Shown here: one piece after another, positions 18,620 through 27,247 of the stretch | Layout of the letters: the number at the start of each line of letters is the position of its first letter | Numbering within the stretch: position 1 is the first letter of the stretch | From: an uncultured Verrucomicrobiae bacterium | GTDB lineage: Bacteria; Verrucomicrobiota; Verrucomicrobiia; Limisphaerales; UBA1100 | DNA length: 64,000 nt | Reading direction: 5' to 3' | Assembly (NCBI GenBank): GCA_937775205.1 | Contig: CALKBX010000030.1 | Coordinates: 1 to 64,000, forward strand | Position numbers and translations under genes: made by a program | The notes under the pieces: model-generated | The model's database searches: none | What the model was told of the DNA's origin: nothing | The model's input: the letters and a program-made list of their open reading frames with translations, nothing else

Positions 18620-19729
18620 ATGAAACACTGGATTCTCACCTTGATCATTCTGATCGCGCCGATATTGCGCGGGGCGGATTGGCCTATTTTTCGCGGCAAT
18701 CGCGGCCTCACGGGCGTGGCTGCGGGGGCGGTGCCGGACCAACCGGTGTTACTTTGGAAATTTGATGCTAAAAAACCGGTGAGAGCTTCGGCGGTAGTGG
18801 GCGATGGGCGTGTTTATTTTGGCTCGGATGACGGAGAATTTTACGCGCTGAATTTGGCTGACGGCAAAAAAATTTGGAAGTTCGACAGTAAAGACCCCAT
18901 AGAGGCTCCGGCATTGTTTTTGGACGGGCGTGTTTATTTTGGCAATAGTTTCGGGAAGTTCTATGCGCTCGATGCAAAGACCGGCATCAAACTTTGGGAA
19001 TTTGAAACGGGCGACCAAATCACCGGCGGCCCAAATTGGACAAAGAGCCCCGACGGAAAAGAAACTTATGTCATCATCGGCAGCCACGATTTTTTCCTAT
19101 ATTGTCTCAATGCGAAGACCGGCAAAAAGATTTGGGAATATGAATCAGAAAATTATGTGAACGGATCGCCGGCTTTAAGCAATGGCCGCACGATGTTTGG
19201 CGGCTGCGATGCAATGCTGCACATTATTGATATTGCCAAAGGCAAGCGTCAGAAATCCATCGACGCCCAATCGCACATCATCGGCAGCATGGCCGCGGAA
19301 GGCGGACGCGCGTATGTGGGACATCACGACTGCGCGTTTTTGTGCATTGATCTCAAAACGGAAAAAGTGGTGTGGCAATATAAGGACCGACTGTTCCCCT
19401 ATTCATCTTCACCGGCGCTGACAAAAGATCGCGTCCTTTTTGGCGGCGAAGACAAGCGGATCCATTGTGTTCGGCGCGACAACGGCAAAGCAGTGTGGAC
19501 CTTCAGCACGCGCGGGCAGGTGAACAGCTCGCCGGTGGTATGCGGCGACAAGGTGATTGTGGGATCGAATGACGGGCGGCTGTACATTGTGCGGCTGAAG
19601 GACGGCAAACTACTTTCGAGTTTTGAAACAGACGACAGCATCACGGCTTCGCCGGCGGTGGTGGACGGGAAAATAATCATCGGCAGCGAGGACGGCACGT
19701 TGTATTGCCTCGGCGCGAAAAAGAAATGA
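18620..19729 (+). CDS. PQQ/BamB-like beta-propeller protein, exported
   Basis: A 369-residue protein with a signal peptide (MKHWILTLIILIAPILRGA). At least seven propeller blades follow, each with a phrase of the type VYFGSDDGEFYALN or GKKIWKFDSK. The fold is the seven- or eight-bladed PQQ-like propeller. The residues needed for PQQ catalysis are not apparent, so a scaffold or sensor role is more likely than dehydrogenase activity. Its stop overlaps an ATG (ATGA) that would start the next gene, which makes it the first gene of the 18.6-30.5 kb run. Confidence 0.85.
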   Translation: MKHWILTLIILIAPILRGADWPIFRGNRGLTGVAAGAVPDQPVLLWKFDAKKPVRASAVVGDGRVYFGSDDGEFYALNLADGKKIWKFDSKDPIEAPALFLDGRVYFGNSFGKFYALDAKTGIKLWEFETGDQITGGPNWTKSPDGKETYVIIGSHDFFLYCLNAKTGKKIWEYESENYVNGSPALSNGRTMFGGCDAMLHIIDIAKGKRQKSIDAQSHIIGSMAAEGGRAYVGHHDCAFLCIDLKTEKVVWQYKDRLFPYSSSPALTKDRVLFGGEDKRIHCVRRDNGKAVWTFSTRGQVNSSPVVCGDKVIVGSNDGRLYIVRLKDGKLLSSFETDDSITASPAVVDGKIIIGSEDGTLYCLGAKKK

Positions 19730-21066
19730 GCACTGCACCACCGAACCCACGCCCAAGCCGCAGCTGGAAACCCAGACGACGGTGGGAATTATTTTGTCTC
19801 GAACTATCCCCCGTTTTCTTTTTGGCAACCGGATGCGGTGCCGGAGGTGATGGAAGCGATGGAGCGCGCGCCGGATGAGGGGACGCCGCTGGGGCTGTAT
19901 TTGCACATTCCGTTTTGCCGAAAGCGTTGTCATTTTTGTTATTTCCGCGTGTACACGGACAAGGATTCGGCGGCGATTAAAAGCTATCTTGATGCCTCGT
20001 TGGCGGAGTTGGAAATTTACGCGCGCAAACCGTTCATCGGCGGGCGCAAGCCGCGCTTTGTTTATTTTGGCGGCGGCACGCCGAGTTATCTTTCCACAAA
20101 ACAACTGCGCTATCTCACCGACGGAATGAAGGCGTTGCTGCCGTGGGATGAGGTGGAGGAGGTGACGTTTGAGTGCGAACCGGGAACGTTGACGGATGCG
20201 AAGCTAAAAATTATTCGCGAGGTGGGCGTCACGCGCTTGAGCTTGGGCGTGGAGAATTTTGACGATCACATTTTGGAAATCAACGGGCGCGCGCATCGCG
20301 GCGGCGAGATTGACCGCGCCTATAATTTCGCGCGCGAAGTCGGGTTTCCCACAAATCAACATCGATCTCATCGCGGGGATGCTCGACGAGACGGAGGACA
20401 ACTGGAAGGCGTGCGTGGCCAAGACCATCGAGATGTCGCCCGACAGTGTGACGGTTTATCAAATGGAGGTGCCGTACAACACCACCATTTACAAACGCAT
20501 GCAGGAGGACGGTAAACTCAGCGCGCCGGTGGCCGATTGGGAAACCAAACGCCGCTGGACCGACTACGCCTTTCGCCGAGCTGGAAGCCGCCGGTTACAC
20601 CATCGGCAGCGCGTACACGGCGGTGAAAGACAAAGCCAAGACCACCTTCGAATACCGCGACCAACTCTGGGCCGGCGCGGATTTGCTTTCGCTGGGCGTC
20701 GCGTCCTTCGGCCACATCGGCGGTGTGCATTATCAAAACCATCACGACTTCGATCCGTACGTGGAGCGCGTGAATGCCGGCGAACTGCCCGTCCACCGCG
20801 CGCTGACGCCGAGCGACGACGAGCGGCTGATTCGCGAATTTATTTTGCAGCTCAAGCTGGGCTCGGTGAGTTTGAATTATTTTGAGAAAAAATTTGGCGT
20901 GAATCCACAACAACGTTTCGCGGAACCGCTCCGACGCATCAAGGAATGGGGCTACCTCAACATCGACGGCGACACCGTGTCCATCAACCGCGAAGGCCTG
21001 CTGCAGGTCGACCGGCTGCTGCACGAATTCTTTTTGCCCGAACACCGCAACGCACGCTACGCCTGA
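19726..21066 (+). CDS. HemN/HemW-like radical SAM protein, frameshifted
   Basis: The 4Fe-4S motif CRKRCHFC (C-x3-C-x2-C) is followed by FVYFGGGTPSYLS and a TIM-barrel half typical of coproporphyrinogen-oxidase-like radical SAM enzymes. The product is carried in successive frames. One shift lies at about 20342-20350 (before INIDLIAGMLDE), and another at the TTT near 20571 (before ELEAAGYTIGSA). Upstream, the conserved-looking NYFVSNYPPFSFW precedes the GTG at 19838 in the same frame. The true start is therefore probably the ATG at 19726, with a further shift near 19750. Relatives include HemN, HemW (heme chaperone) and many enzymes of unknown substrate. Confidence 0.75.
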
Positions 21067-21638
21067 TGTCCACTCCCGCATCTACACTTTCCCTGCACGA
21101 CGCTGCGAAGCCTCTGCTCGATTTTTATCAACGCGGCGGCGTCGCTCCGCCCGAGCTGTTGCCCATCGACGGCGCGGATATGCCCGAACCTTTTCGAAAA
21201 CTGCTCGTTCACGCCGATGATATGACGCCCACGCTTGAGCATTTTCACGGGTCGCGCATTCATCTGCGGATGGTTAACCGCGAAGTAACCGAGGCCGCTT
21301 ACACGCGCGAGGTCATCCTCGAAGCAGGCGAGGGAAATCAACCGGTGGAGTTTGGCGCGATTGCGATTCATCTCGAGCAATTCCCCGAAGCCGCGCGCGA
21401 ATTGATTCTTGGCGAAAGCGTGCCGCTCGGCACCATCCTTGCCGATCACACCATCCTACACCAAAGCTGCCCACAAGCATATTTTCGGGTGAACTCTGAT
21501 CCGCTCATCACGGAGGCATTGGGGCTACCCGATTCCACTGAACTGTACGGTCGCTGCAATATTCACCGCAACCTGAACGGAAATCACTTGGCGGAGATCG
21601 TAGAGATTTTGCCCCCAGCATCTCATGTGGTAGTATAG
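21066..21638 (+). CDS. Chorismate lyase-like protein (UbiC/DUF98 type)
   Basis: A 190-residue protein. It starts at an ATG overlapping the previous stop (TGATG). The pattern fits the chorismate lyase-like fold: DMTPTLEHFHGSRIHLRMV, then YTREVILEAGEGNQPVEFGAI, and the C-terminal LYGRCNIHRNLNGNHLAEIVEIL. UbiC-type enzymes convert chorismate to 4-hydroxybenzoate and pyruvate. The conserved Arg and Glu positions of this fold appear present (RREVILE-type strand and terminal EIVEI). The halogenase-like gene follows after three bases, which supports a pathway role rather than ubiquinone synthesis. Confidence 0.75.
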   Translation: MSTPASTLSLHDAAKPLLDFYQRGGVAPPELLPIDGADMPEPFRKLLVHADDMTPTLEHFHGSRIHLRMVNREVTEAAYTREVILEAGEGNQPVEFGAIAIHLEQFPEAARELILGESVPLGTILADHTILHQSCPQAYFRVNSDPLITEALGLPDSTELYGRCNIHRNLNGNHLAEIVEILPPASHVVV

Positions 21639-21641
21639 TGG

Positions 21642-22896
21642 ATGGACACTAACACTTACGACGTCATTATCATTGGCGCGGGTCCCGCCGGCAGCGCGGC
21701 CGCCGCCATCCTTGCCGAGCACGGTCGCCGCGTGCTCGTGCTCGAGCGCGAAAAATTCCCGCGTTATCACATCGGCGAATCGCTACTGCCCTTCACGTAC
21801 CAACCGCTTGAAGCGGTTGGGCATGATTGAAAAACTCAAGCAATCGGCCTTCACCAAAAAATACAGCGTGCAGTTCATCTCACCCGATGGCAAAGCGAGC
21901 CAGCCATTTTATTTTTTTGACCGCTATGACCGCGAAACCGTTGCCCAAACTTGGCAGGTGATGCGCGCGGAGTTCGACGAAATGCTCCTCAACAACGCCC
22001 GCGATAAGGGCGCGGAAGTCATCGAGGAAATTTCGGTGAAAGAATTAATTTGGGAAGGAAAAAAAGTTGTCGGCGTGCGCGCCGTCACGAAGGCCGGCGA
22101 GGAAAAGGAATTCCGCGCACCTCTCACCTTTGACGCCACCGGCAAGGAAGCCCTCACCGCCACGCGCAACGGCTGGCGCAAACGCGATCCGTTCCTCAAC
22201 AAAATCGCCGTGTGGACCTACTATAAAGGTGCCGTGCGGCAAAAGGGCATCGACGAGGGCGCGACCGGCGTGGCGTTTGTGCCGGAAAAAGGCTGGTTTT
22301 GGTGGATCCCCCTGCACGACGACCGTGCCAGCGTGGGCGTGGTGGCCGAGGGGAAATACCTCAGCCGCGACGGCGTGCGCGATCCGAAAGCGATGCTCGA
22401 GCGCGAGATTGAAAATAATCAATGGGTAAAAGACAACCTCGCACCTGCAACGCAATTCGGAGATTATTATATCACCAACGAATTCACCCACCACTCACGC
22501 CACTGCGGCACGCACGGCCTCTTGCTGCTCGGCGATGCCTTTTGTTTTCTCGACCCCGTATTTTCCAGCGGCCTCATGCTCGCCCTCAAGAGCGGCGTGA
22601 TGGCCGCCGACGCCGCCCACGAAGCCTTCGAAGCCAACGACCTTTCCCCCGAACGCTTCACCGAATACGCCACCGACCTCCGCGAAGGCATCGAAAACAT
22701 GCGCAAACTTTGCTACGCCTTCTACAACGAAAATTTCAGCTTCGGTGAACTGGTCAAAAAACACCCCGACATCGCCAGTGATGTCACCGATTGCTTATCG
22801 GGTGACGTGAATAAAGATTTTTCAAAAATGTTCAAATGCATCGAAGATTTTTGTCCCGTTCCAGATTCCCTGCCTCTAGGCGAACCTCTCCCGTGA
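21642..22896 (+). CDS. Flavin-dependent halogenase-like FAD oxidoreductase, one frameshift
   Basis: The N-terminus has the FAD dinucleotide motif DVIIIGAGPAGSAAAAIL and the phrase FPRYHIGESLLPF. The rest, in another frame from about 21801-21815, has KKYSVQFISPDG, GWFWWIPLHDDRASVGVV, and LLLLGDAFCFLDPVFSSGL. HIGESLLP and the WxWxIP element are diagnostic of flavin-dependent halogenases of the CmlS/PltA type, and the Lys in FTKKY could be the catalytic lysine. Some family members are not halogenases. Rejoined length is about 417 residues. It is four bases from the chorismate-lyase-like gene, and its stop overlaps the next GTG. Confidence 0.78.
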
Positions 22897-24185
22897 ACAT
22901 CCTCCAAATCACCCCCGGTGCGGGCAATATGTATTGCGGAAACTGTTTCCGTGATAACGCTCTAGTGGCGACTTTGCGTAAAGACGGACATGAGGTAACG
23001 ATGGTTCCGCTGTACCTCCCACTGATGTTGGATGAGGAAAACCAATCGGATGGCACGCCGATTTTTTATAATGGCGTGAATGTTTATTTAGAACAGAAGT
23101 CGCCGTTCTATCGCAACGCACCTAATTGGGTGCATCGGCTGGTGGGGTCGGAACGCCTCCTGCATTTGGCCGCCAGTAGAATGGGGAAAACGAATGCCGA
23201 GGACGTCGGCGAAATCACTCTCTCGATGCTGCGCGGCGAAGACGGCCATCAAGCGCGCGAGTTGACGCAGCTCATCGACTGGCTGAAAACCCAGCCGACG
23301 CCGGACGTCATTTGCCTTTCCAATTCGATGCTACTCGGACTGGCGCGGCAGCTCAAGGAAGCGCTCGGCGCCCCAGTGGTTTGCCTGCTGCAAAATGAAG
23401 CGCCGTACATCGACAACATGGCGGAGGGCTTGCGCGGGTCGGTTTGGAAATTGATGACCGAACGCGCGGCCGAGGTGGAATGCTTCATCGCGCCCAGCGA
23501 ATTTTACGCGGCACTGATGCGCGGCAAACTGAACTTGGCCGACGATCGCGTGCGCGTGATTCACAACGGCATCAGCCACGCCGGCTACACCGCCGAACCC
23601 GTGGCACCGAATCCGCCGGTCCTCGGTTTCTTCGCCCGACTGTGCAAAGACAAAGGCCTCGACACGCTCATAGACGCCTTCATCAAGCTCAAGGCCAGCA
23701 ATTCCATTCCGCAACTACGCCTGAAAATTGGCGGCGGCTGTCGGCCGATGGACGAGCCCTTCGTTGAGCGGATGCGCGCGCGGCTGCACGCGAAGGCGTT
23801 GTTGGGCGATGTGGAATTCCACCCCAACCTCAGCCGCGAGGCGAAACAGGATTTTTTGAAATCGCTTTCCGTACTGTCCGTGCCCGCGCAGTTTGGTGAG
23901 TCGTTTGGATTTTATATCATCGAGGCGATGGCCGCGGGCGTACCTGTGGTGCAGCCGCGGTGCGCGTCGTTTCCGGAATTGGTGGAAGCCACCAGCGGCG
24001 GCGTGTGCTATAAACACGACGGGCCAGAAAACCTCGCCGACGCCATCGAAAAAATGCTGCACAATCCAACCAAAGCCAAAGCTCTCGGCCTCAAGGCGCG
24101 CGAAGCCGTACGCAACCAATTTTCCATCGATCGAATGGCCGCCGAGATGGCCGCGTTATTCGGTACGTTAACCACAAAGGTATAA
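22893..24185 (+). CDS. GT-B glycosyltransferase (family 4-like)
   Basis: A 430-residue protein. I choose the GTG at 22893 (GTGA overlap with the previous stop) because the GT-B fold begins directly with NILQITPGAGNMYCGNC; an in-frame ATG at 22836 adds 19 unlike residues. The nucleotide-sugar site shows LGFFARLCKDKGLDTLIDA and, near the C-terminus, GESFGFYIIEAMAAGVPVVQP with the E-x7-E pattern. It transfers a sugar from an activated donor to an unknown acceptor, most simply the product of the neighbouring genes. The thioesterase begins at the very next base. Confidence 0.9.
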   Translation: MNILQITPGAGNMYCGNCFRDNALVATLRKDGHEVTMVPLYLPLMLDEENQSDGTPIFYNGVNVYLEQKSPFYRNAPNWVHRLVGSERLLHLAASRMGKTNAEDVGEITLSMLRGEDGHQARELTQLIDWLKTQPTPDVICLSNSMLLGLARQLKEALGAPVVCLLQNEAPYIDNMAEGLRGSVWKLMTERAAEVECFIAPSEFYAALMRGKLNLADDRVRVIHNGISHAGYTAEPVAPNPPVLGFFARLCKDKGLDTLIDAFIKLKASNSIPQLRLKIGGGCRPMDEPFVERMRARLHAKALLGDVEFHPNLSREAKQDFLKSLSVLSVPAQFGESFGFYIIEAMAAGVPVVQPRCASFPELVEATSGGVCYKHDGPENLADAIEKMLHNPTKAKALGLKAREAVRNQFSIDRMAAEMAALFGTLTTKV

Positions 24186-24617
24186 ATGGCACAGCACGAA
24201 TTCACCATCACTCGCCGCGTTGAGTTCAGCGAAACCGATGCGGCCGGCATTGTTCATTTCGCGAATTTTTATCGCTATATGGAATACGCCGAACACGCAT
24301 TCTTCCGCTCGCTTGGGCGGTCGATTGTAGATCACGACCTCGATGTCGGCTGGCCGCGCGTGCACAGCCATTGCGATTTCAAAAAGCCACTAAAGTTTGA
24401 AGATGAAGTCGGAATTCATTTACTCGTCAGCGCAAAGACCAGCAAATCCATCACGTATCAATTTTGTTTTCGTGTGGACGGCACGGAAGTCGCGCGCGGC
24501 GGATTCACCGTCGTCTGCGTGCGCCGCACAGAAACCGGCGAAATGAAAGCCACCACCATCCCGCCCGAAATTGCCAACCTCATTGAGTCCGCACCGGCGG
24601 ATAAGTTGGCCGATTAA
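24186..24617 (+). CDS. Acyl-CoA thioesterase, 4-hydroxybenzoyl-CoA thioesterase (4HBT) superfamily
   Basis: A 143-residue hotdog-fold protein. The active-site stretch RVEFSETDAAGIVHFANFYR contains the family Asp and the G-x-V/I-x-F-x-x-Y/F pattern, followed by YMEYAEHAFF. It resembles YbgC and 4-hydroxybenzoyl-CoA thioesterases. Given the chorismate-lyase-like and CoA-ligase-like neighbours, an aryl-CoA or acyl thioester substrate is plausible but not shown. It starts one base after the glycosyltransferase stop. Confidence 0.88.
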   Translation: MAQHEFTITRRVEFSETDAAGIVHFANFYRYMEYAEHAFFRSLGRSIVDHDLDVGWPRVHSHCDFKKPLKFEDEVGIHLLVSAKTSKSITYQFCFRVDGTEVARGGFTVVCVRRTETGEMKATTIPPEIANLIESAPADKLAD

Positions 24618-24651
24618 AATAAACCAACCCAAAACTAAAGTCACAAAAATT

Positions 24652-25200
24652 ATGGCAGCAACTACTACCGCATCCGGTTTCCCTTGGTACGCTTGGGCAC
24701 TTCTCACCGTCGCCTGCTGGGGCGTCTACGGCGTATGCATGCACACCGGCTCGACCAATATGGAAAACAAAGAGCACGGCCGCATTATGGCGTTCCTTTG
24801 GGTGGGCCTCGCATATTTTCTCACGGCGGTCATCGCGCCGCTGATTCTTCTGAAACTCAAAGGCGGCCCAATTGAGTTTTGGGCGTACCCGGCCAAGGGC
24901 CTGAAGTGGTCACTCATCGCCGGCATCCTTGGCGCGATTGGTGCGCTCGGAGTGCTGCTTGCATTTGGCGCGTCGCCGAACCCGCCGATTTATGTACCCA
25001 TCGTGATGTCCATCATCTTTGCTGGCGCGCCCATCGTAAATGCCATCGTCAACACCACCAAGGAGGGTAACTGGGCTTTTGTGAAGCCGCCATTCATCCT
25101 CGGCATTTGCCTCGCTGCGCTGGGCGGTTATCTCGTCACCCAAAACCCGCCCAAACCCCCGCCCGCAGAAAAGTCTGCCGCCAACGAGGAAGCCAAATAA
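24652..25200 (+). CDS. Small multi-spanning membrane protein (EamA/DMT-like)
   Basis: A 182-residue protein. About five hydrophobic helices are visible: WYAWALLTVACWGVYG, IMAFLWVGLAYFLTAVI, WSLIAGILGAIGALGVLLAF, YVPIVMSIIFAGAPIVN and FILGICLAALGGYLV. The arrangement is like half of an EamA-type drug/metabolite transporter, which normally has ten helices. The C-terminus is Pro/Lys-rich and soluble. Possibly it exports a product of the run. The start at 24652 follows a 34-base gap after the thioesterase. Confidence 0.72.
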   Translation: MAATTTASGFPWYAWALLTVACWGVYGVCMHTGSTNMENKEHGRIMAFLWVGLAYFLTAVIAPLILLKLKGGPIEFWAYPAKGLKWSLIAGILGAIGALGVLLAFGASPNPPIYVPIVMSIIFAGAPIVNAIVNTTKEGNWAFVKPPFILGICLAALGGYLVTQNPPKPPPAEKSAANEEAK

Positions 25201-25204
25201 CCGA

Positions 25205-26473
25205 ATGGCCGACGCGCCATCAACTGGTCGGGAATCCATCCGCGCCCGACAGCTTGAGCAACTCCGCTCCCTCATTCGTGCGGTACGCCCCGCCAATGCG
25301 TTTTACGAAAACAAACTAAACGCGGCGGGCATCGATGACTCCATTGCCAGCCTCGATGACTTCGCCGAACGCTGCCCCTTCACCACCAAAGACGAACTCG
25401 TCGCCGATCAAACCGCCCACACTCCCTACGGCACGAACCTCTCTTTCCCGATCGATCAATACAATCGTATCCACCAGACTAGCGGCACCACCGGCCAACC
25501 CCTCCGCTGGCTCGACACGCCCGAGAGCTGGCAAAGTATGCTCGAAAGTTGGCAAATGGTTTACCGTGCGGCCGGCGTCTCGCCGGCCGATCGCGCGCTG
25601 TTTACATTTTCTTTCGGCCCCTTCATTGGCTTTTGGATGGCCTACGAAGCCGCCACGCAAATGGGTTGCCTTTGCTTTCCCGGCGGCGGCCTCACCAGCG
25701 CCACGCGCCTGCGCATCCTGTTAGAAAACGAAGTCACCCTCCTTTGCTGCACGCCCACTTACGCGCTGCGTTTGGCGGAAGTTGCAAAACTTGAAGACAT
25801 CGACCTTTCGCGCGCCAGACTCAAAACCATCATCGTCGCCGGCGAGCCGGGCGGCAGCATTCCTGCCACGCGCGAACGCATCGAGAACGCTTGGCCCAAC
25901 GCAAAAGTTTTCGATCATCACGGAATGACCGAGGTTGGCCCCGTCACCCACGAGTGGCCGCACGAAAAAAATAATCTGCAAATTATCGACGCCGCCTACT
26001 TCGCCGAAATTGTTCACCCCGGAACCAACCAACCCGTCGCTGACGGCGAGGAAGGCGAACTCATCCTCACCACCCTCACCCGCACTGCGATGCCCTTACT
26101 CCGCTACCGCACCGGTGACCTCGGGCGCCCCGAGACCCACGGCAATGCCCTCATCCTGCGCGGTGGCATCCTTGGCCGCGCGGACGATATGGTCATCATC
26201 CGCGGTGTCAATATTTATCCCAGTGCCTTTGAACACATCCTCCGCCCCTTCGAAGCCATCGCCGAATACCAAGTTATCATTTCTAAAAAAACCGAAATGG
26301 CCGAACTCCGCCTCCGCATCGAACCCCACCCCGACACCGACCCAAAAGCACTCGCCGAACAAATCATCGAAACCATTCGCACCCAACTCAACCTCCGCGT
26401 CCCCGTTGAAACCGTGCCTCCCAAATCCCTCCCGCGCTTCGAACTCAAAGCCAAACGCTGGATAAAAGAATAG
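25205..26473 (+). CDS. Phenylacetate-CoA ligase-like adenylating enzyme
   Basis: A 422-residue ANL-superfamily enzyme. It carries the ATP-binding loop QTSGTTGQPLRW, an aromatic substrate region (HHGMTEVGPVTHEW), the LRYRTGDLGRPE motif and the C-terminal hinge region GILGRADDMVIIRGVNIYPS. These fit PaaK-type aryl-CoA ligases, which activate aromatic acids through an acyl-AMP. With a putative 4-hydroxybenzoate-forming enzyme upstream, 4-hydroxybenzoate or a derivative is the obvious candidate substrate; this is inference. It starts four bases after the membrane protein, and the ABC ATPase follows after three bases. Confidence 0.88.
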   Translation: MADAPSTGRESIRARQLEQLRSLIRAVRPANAFYENKLNAAGIDDSIASLDDFAERCPFTTKDELVADQTAHTPYGTNLSFPIDQYNRIHQTSGTTGQPLRWLDTPESWQSMLESWQMVYRAAGVSPADRALFTFSFGPFIGFWMAYEAATQMGCLCFPGGGLTSATRLRILLENEVTLLCCTPTYALRLAEVAKLEDIDLSRARLKTIIVAGEPGGSIPATRERIENAWPNAKVFDHHGMTEVGPVTHEWPHEKNNLQIIDAAYFAEIVHPGTNQPVADGEEGELILTTLTRTAMPLLRYRTGDLGRPETHGNALILRGGILGRADDMVIIRGVNIYPSAFEHILRPFEAIAEYQVIISKKTEMAELRLRIEPHPDTDPKALAEQIIETIRTQLNLRVPVETVPPKSLPRFELKAKRWIKE

Positions 26474-26476
26474 CTC

Positions 26477-27163
26477 ATGTCAAACGACACTCCCTTGCTG
26501 CAGCTAAAAAACATTTTCCGCGAATTTCCCTCGGCCGAGGGCGGCACGCCGTTGGAGGTGTTGCGCGGCTTGTCGATGGACGTGGCGCGCGGTGAATCCA
26601 TTGCCATCGTTGGCCCCTCCGGTTGCGGCAAGAGCACGTTGCTCAACCTCATCGGCACCCTCGACCAACCGACCGATGGCGCAATCGCTTTTGATGGGCG
26701 CGACCTCATTGCTTTAAATGACGACGAACTCGCCCTTCTGCGCAATCGCGAGATGGGATTTATTTTTCAAAACCATCATCTGCTACCGCAATGCACGGTG
26801 ATGGAAAACGTGCTCGTGCCCACGCTCGCCCACGGACGGGCCACCGCCGACGACGAAGAACGCGCCCGTCACCTCCTCAACCGTGTGGGCCTCGGCGAAC
26901 GCCTTTCGCATCGACCCGGCCAACTCTCCGGCGGCGAACGCCAGCGCGTGGCCGTGGTGCGCGCGCTCATCAACCAACCCCAACTCCTGCTCGCCGATGA
27001 ACCCACCGGCGCACTCGACCAAACCACCGCCGACCAACTCGGCCAATTGCTCGTGGAATTGAACGCCGAGAAAAACGTCACTCTCATCACCGTCACCCAC
27101 TCCGAAAAACTCGCCGCCCGAATGACCCGCACCGTGGAACTCAAGAATGGCCAGATCGCCTAA
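26477..27163 (+). CDS. ABC transporter ATP-binding protein, LolD/MacB type
   Basis: A 228-residue ATPase. The Walker A (GPSGCGKSTLL), Q-loop (GFIFQNHHLLPQ), signature (LSGGERQRVAVVRAL), Walker B (LLLADEPTGALD) and H-loop (VTHSEK) are intact. The short form and the TGALD phrase are typical of LolD/MacB/FtsE-like ATPases that drive FtsX-type permeases. It is separated from its permease by an 84-base gap that holds a palindromic element. Confidence 0.92.
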   Translation: MSNDTPLLQLKNIFREFPSAEGGTPLEVLRGLSMDVARGESIAIVGPSGCGKSTLLNLIGTLDQPTDGAIAFDGRDLIALNDDELALLRNREMGFIFQNHHLLPQCTVMENVLVPTLAHGRATADDEERARHLLNRVGLGERLSHRPGQLSGGERQRVAVVRALINQPQLLLADEPTGALDQTTADQLGQLLVELNAEKNVTLITVTHSEKLAARMTRTVELKNGQIA

Positions 27164-27173
27164 CATCTCCAAG

Positions 27174-27241
27174 GGAGGGACGAGTTCCACCTCGACCCAA
27201 ATCTCCCGAATAAAATGGGGTAAGATGGAACTTGCCCCTCT
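27174..27241. repeat. Imperfect palindromic intergenic element (GGAGGGACGAG family)
   Basis: Left arm 27174-27192 and right arm 27223-27241 are inverted copies agreeing at 15 of 19 positions, with a 30-base centre. The left arm GGAGGGACGAG is shared with a perfect 24-bp inverted repeat at 39223-39301. It interrupts an otherwise gapless operon. Confidence 0.6.
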
Positions 27242-27247
27242 CATCGC